Positions 61,614 through 64,000 of a stretch of 64,000 nucleotides of DNA are shown piece after piece; the first letter of the stretch is position 1; the number at the start of each line of letters is the position of its first letter. Below the pieces are notes generated by a model. That model worked only from the letters and a program-made list of their open reading frames with translations, was not told the DNA's origin and made no database searches. Both the position numbers and the translations under genes were made by a program. The stretch is from Desulfonatronum sp. SC1. GTDB taxonomy: Bacteria > Desulfobacterota > Desulfovibrionia > Desulfovibrionales > Desulfonatronaceae. The stretch is from the NCBI RefSeq assembly GCF_003046795.1, contig NZ_PZKN01000014.1, positions 1 to 64,000 of the forward strand, read 5' to 3'.

Positions 61614-61695
61614 GGCAAAATTAATAGCGAGGGCTTTGTGTAAAAAGTTCGCCACTGTACTTGAGTAGAATCTACCACTATCTTTTGGTGGAAAC

Positions 61696-62586
61696 TCATG
61701 ACGCGTCGACCCCAAGTATTTTCAATAATCTGGCCAGTTCGTCCTTTGATCCGTAGCGCATGGTCATGCTACCCTTTTCTTCCGTACCGCGAAGTTTGAC
61801 CCCTCGCAGGCCGACCTCGCGAATGATCATCTCCTCGAACCTGACCATCCGCTCACTCTTAGCGATCGCTGGCATTTCTTGCTCCTGCCGAGCCTGGAAC
61901 GCAAACCGCCCGTGCTCCTTCCAGTATGCGGCATGTCGCTCAGACTCTCGAACGCTGAGGTCGTCAGAGATGATTCTGTCCCGGAGCGACATTTGGCCCT
62001 CCGGATCCGTTATGCCCGCCAACACTCGACCGTGTCCGGCCGTGTAGAGCTTTTCCTGTATATCCTTTTGCATGTGCTCTGGGAGTTGCAGCAACCGCAG
62101 CAAGTTCGCGATATGGGGACGGCTGAGTCCGGTTCGTTCGGCGAGTTCGTTTTGCGTGGCTTGAAATTCGTCTTGAAGCTGCTGAAGGGCTTGAGCTTGT
62201 TCCAGTGCATTGAGATCTTCGCGTTGGACGTTCTCGATCAGTGCCAGAGCCAGGCTTTCCTTGTCCCCAAGATCCCTGATGATCGCCGGAATGTGTCGCA
62301 GCTCGGCGAGTTTGCTCGCTCTCCATCGACGTTCCCCGGCCACCAGTTCATATTCGTCCGGATGAGTTCCAGGGCGAACAAGGATCGGTTGCAAAACCCC
62401 CTGCGCCTTGATCGATGCGGCCAGTTCCTCTAGGGATTCGGTTGAAAAGTATTTACGCGGTTGATATCGATTAGCCCTCAGGCTATCCACGTTGATCATC
62501 GTCACGTCGCGCCCGTTCTGGGTTTCACCCCGCTCCGTGTCGCCCAGCAGCGCACCGAGTCCCTTACCCAGCCCCCGTACAGCCAT
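61696..62586 (-). CDS. parB: Chromosome-partitioning protein ParB
   Basis: 296 residues starting MAVRGLGKGLGALLGDTE behind a strong AAGGAGGAGG. ParB motifs: YQPRKYF, GERRWRA (84-90, CTP and DNA clamp region), ENVQRED (118-124) and a helix-turn-helix about 145-165; C-terminal dimerisation domain present. ParB spreads around parS sites as a CTP-switched clamp and organises the origin region. A frame extending to 62667 is a shadow. Confidence 0.95.
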   Translation of the reverse strand: MAVRGLGKGLGALLGDTERGETQNGRDVTMINVDSLRANRYQPRKYFSTESLEELAASIKAQGVLQPILVRPGTHPDEYELVAGERRWRASKLAELRHIPAIIRDLGDKESLALALIENVQREDLNALEQAQALQQLQDEFQATQNELAERTGLSRPHIANLLRLLQLPEHMQKDIQEKLYTAGHGRVLAGITDPEGQMSLRDRIISDDLSVRESERHAAYWKEHGRFAFQARQEQEMPAIAKSERMVRFEEMIIREVGLRGVKLRGTEEKGSMTMRYGSKDELARLLKILGVDAS

Positions 62587-62707
62587 GAACCTCCTCCTTT
62601 CACCTTGACATCGCACGTTCAAGAAGCATCTCATTGCTACGCAACATGTCGTGCAATTGTGAACCACACGGAACCATTAACGAATTTATTCGCAAAAAGG
62701 AGTCAGC

Positions 62708-63106
62708 ATGTCCTCGAACGACATTATTCACGCCTTCGACGCCCAAGGTAAACCCCTTGGGGTCTTTATCCCGTTTGCCCTTTGGGAGCAACTGGACCAA
62801 AAAACTCGGAATGCCTTGGAACGTCCCACCGCGAAATTCCAAGAAATCAAGGAACCTATCGGCGATTGGGAAATGCTCGTTTCGTGCTGGGATTTTCCCT
62901 ACCCCGTGGACACGGACGTTCATTGCCGACTCTGCGACAACCAAACACAGGACTGGCAGCAGGACAACCCACGTAAATTTCTTCTTAAGGCGGCCAACCT
63001 AGGCGGCTTGGTGTCGTTCGAATGTGCTCAATGCCAAGCTCGGATACGAAAAAACCACTTCAAAGACGCCATTGACGTGAACTGTACTCAGCCGTTTTCA
63101 GGATAA
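62708..63106 (+). CDS. Small zinc-ribbon-like protein inserted between parA and parB
   Basis: 132 residues behind AAAAGGAG. Two CxxC pairs (C73-C76 CRLC, C106-C109 CAQC) suggest a zinc ribbon; the N-terminal 70 residues are of mixed helix and strand without recognised domain. The gene is opposite in direction to both parB and parA, which are otherwise neighbours on the minus strand. Cytoplasmic; function unknown. Confidence 0.75.
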   Translation: MSSNDIIHAFDAQGKPLGVFIPFALWEQLDQKTRNALERPTAKFQEIKEPIGDWEMLVSCWDFPYPVDTDVHCRLCDNQTQDWQQDNPRKFLLKAANLGGLVSFECAQCQARIRKNHFKDAIDVNCTQPFSG

Positions 63107-63142
63107 TCCCAGGCAACCCACTCAGCCCGCATTTCAATATCA

Positions 63143-63200
63143 ACGGCCCGAAGCCTTGGTCCTCACGATCAGGATCAAGCCTTCGGGCCGTGTATTTTCT
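63143..63200. terminator. Bidirectional terminator-like hairpin
   Basis: ACGGCCCGAAG (63143-63153) pairs with CTTCGGGCCGT (63181-63191), followed by GTATTTTCT. It sits between the convergent zinc-ribbon gene and parA and can end both transcripts. Confidence 0.7.
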
Positions 63201-63228
63201 CGTTCACGCAAAATATTGACAACTCACA

Positions 63229-64000
63229 CTACAAGACGGAAAAAAAGTCGGAGCCTTGCTCCTTGATGCTTTTCCTTCTCTCATCAAGCCGAGCGAAGCA
63301 TTCCTCCGCGAATTTAAGATAGGCCTGCGATCCTTTGGACTTGATATCGTAATTGATTACAGGGAGCCCATGGCTTGGCGCCTCGGACAGTCGAACGTTT
63401 CTTGGAATCGGTGTTGTAAAGACCTGACCGGGAAAATGGGTATATACCTCGGTTTCCACATCCTTGGTAAGATTACTGCGAGGGTCGTGCATGGTCAGCA
63501 CCACACCCAAAAGATCCAATCTCGCATTCAGTCGCTGACGAACCAGTTTGAAAGTCCGCATCAACTGGGCCATCCCCTCCAGAGCATAAAACTCACATTG
63601 CATCGGCACGATTAAGTGTCGGGCCGCGCACAAGGCATTCACCGTCAACAATCCCAACGACGGCGGGCAGTCGATGACCACAAAGTCAAAATCGTGCTCC
63701 AGCGATTTGATGCCGTCGCGCAGATAGAATTCACGATTTTTTTTCCCAACCAATTCCAGCTCCGCGCCGACCAGATCCGACGTGGCGGGAAGCACGGACA
63801 GATATGGAAAGCTTGTCGCGTGGACGGCCTTATGGAAATCCTGTGCAGAATAATACACAGAATAAAGGTCTCCACGGTTCACGTGTTTGTCCCACCCTAC
63901 TCCACTCGTGGCATTCCCTTGAGGATCACAATCAACCAGGAGGACTTTTTTTTCCATCACGGCTAAACATGCTGCGAGGTTTACGGCGGTTGTCGTTTTT
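63229..64000 (-). CDS. parA: ParA-type partition ATPase, 5' end cut by window edge
   Basis: The last 257 residues are visible. Reading past the ATG at 63960 the frame continues to the edge as KTTTAVNLAACLAV, the end of the deviant Walker A motif (KGGVGKTT), so the true start lies outside. LLVDCDPQGNATSGVGW is the Walker A' strand, and FVVIDCPPSLGLLTVNAL the Walker B region. ParA is the ATPase that moves ParB-parS complexes. It normally lies upstream of parB; here a plus-strand gene separates them. Confidence 0.93.
   Translation of the reverse strand, partial: KTTTAVNLAACLAVMEKKVLLVDCDPQGNATSGVGWDKHVNRGDLYSVYYSAQDFHKAVHATSFPYLSVLPATSDLVGAELELVGKKNREFYLRDGIKSLEHDFDFVVIDCPPSLGLLTVNALCAARHLIVPMQCEFYALEGMAQLMRTFKLVRQRLNARLDLLGVVLTMHDPRSNLTKDVETEVYTHFPGQVFTTPIPRNVRLSEAPSHGLPVINYDIKSKGSQAYLKFAEECFARLDERRKSIKEQGSDFFSVL

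Noticed and set aside
63870-63895. GGTTCACGTGTTTG in parA as a second parS site
   Set aside because: Only about 10 of 16 positions match the consensus, too weak to claim.
1-64000. CRISPR arrays, tRNA/rRNA genes, restriction or toxin-antitoxin systems, transposases
   Set aside because: None was recognised on either strand; no regularly spaced repeats, no cloverleaf sequences and no transposase motifs were found by reading.

Overview
The window is 64 kb of GC-rich bacterial chromosome. OmpA, a heptose-phosphate kinase of the LPS inner-core pathway and alginate-type O-acetylation proteins indicate a Gram-negative organism. The gene style suggests a deltaproteobacterium, perhaps Desulfovibrionales; that is a guess without any database search. 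No tRNA, rRNA, CRISPR array or intact transposase was seen.

Layout. 1-3.9 kb: an edge-truncated DEAD/DEAH helicase coupled to a metallo-beta-lactamase-fold hydrolase, an M29 aminopeptidase and small hypotheticals. 4.4-8.1 kb: a minus-strand group with an OmpA-like protein, an acidic secreted protein, a coiled-coil protein and a diguanylate cyclase, plus a small inverted-repeat element. 8.3-12.7 kb: an MBOAT acyltransferase and two AlgJ/AlgX-like proteins (polysaccharide O-acetylation). 12.8-22.2 kb: a GT2-GtrA fusion followed by three very large membrane proteins of GT-C type. 22.2-28.7 kb: a methyltransferase, then a deoxysugar cassette (3,4-ketoisomerase-like cupin, NDP-hexose 2,3-dehydratase, Gfo/Idh reductase, DegT aminotransferase) ending in a GT2 plus GtrA pair. 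28.8-35.5 kb: two nearly identical SGNH hydrolases with a sorting-signal-like tail, flanking a carbamoyltransferase module (54-aa DUF5989-like protein, NodU-like enzyme, SxtJ-like protein, SGNH protein) and a decayed stretch with gene remnants. 35.6-57.8 kb: epimerase, methyltransferases, amidohydrolase-like protein, two paralogous GT-C proteins, GT4, radical SAM protein, hexapeptide acyltransferase, GlpD-like oxidoreductase, GtrA, further GT2 enzymes, lipoprotein, flippase-like protein, SGNH hydrolase and polysaccharide deacetylase. 57.8-64 kb: another large membrane protein, heptose-7-phosphate kinase, and parB/parA with a small zinc-ribbon gene between them.

How it may work together. From 8 to 60 kb the window is a glycan-building island. 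DPM1/GtrB-like GT2 enzymes could charge polyprenyl phosphate, GtrA-type proteins could flip the lipid-linked sugar, and GT-C proteins could transfer it outside the inner membrane. O-acetyl, carbamoyl, methyl and deoxyamino-sugar functions would decorate the product. No Wzx, Wzy, Wza/Wzc, ABC exporter or initiating phosphoglycosyltransferase was recognised, so it looks like several Gtr-type modification systems rather than one classical polymer locus. The most unusual points are the repeated Gtr-like modules with C-terminally extended GT-C proteins, the duplicated SGNH gene with an almost identical body but a different 5' end, and the antibiotic-style 2,3-dehydratase.
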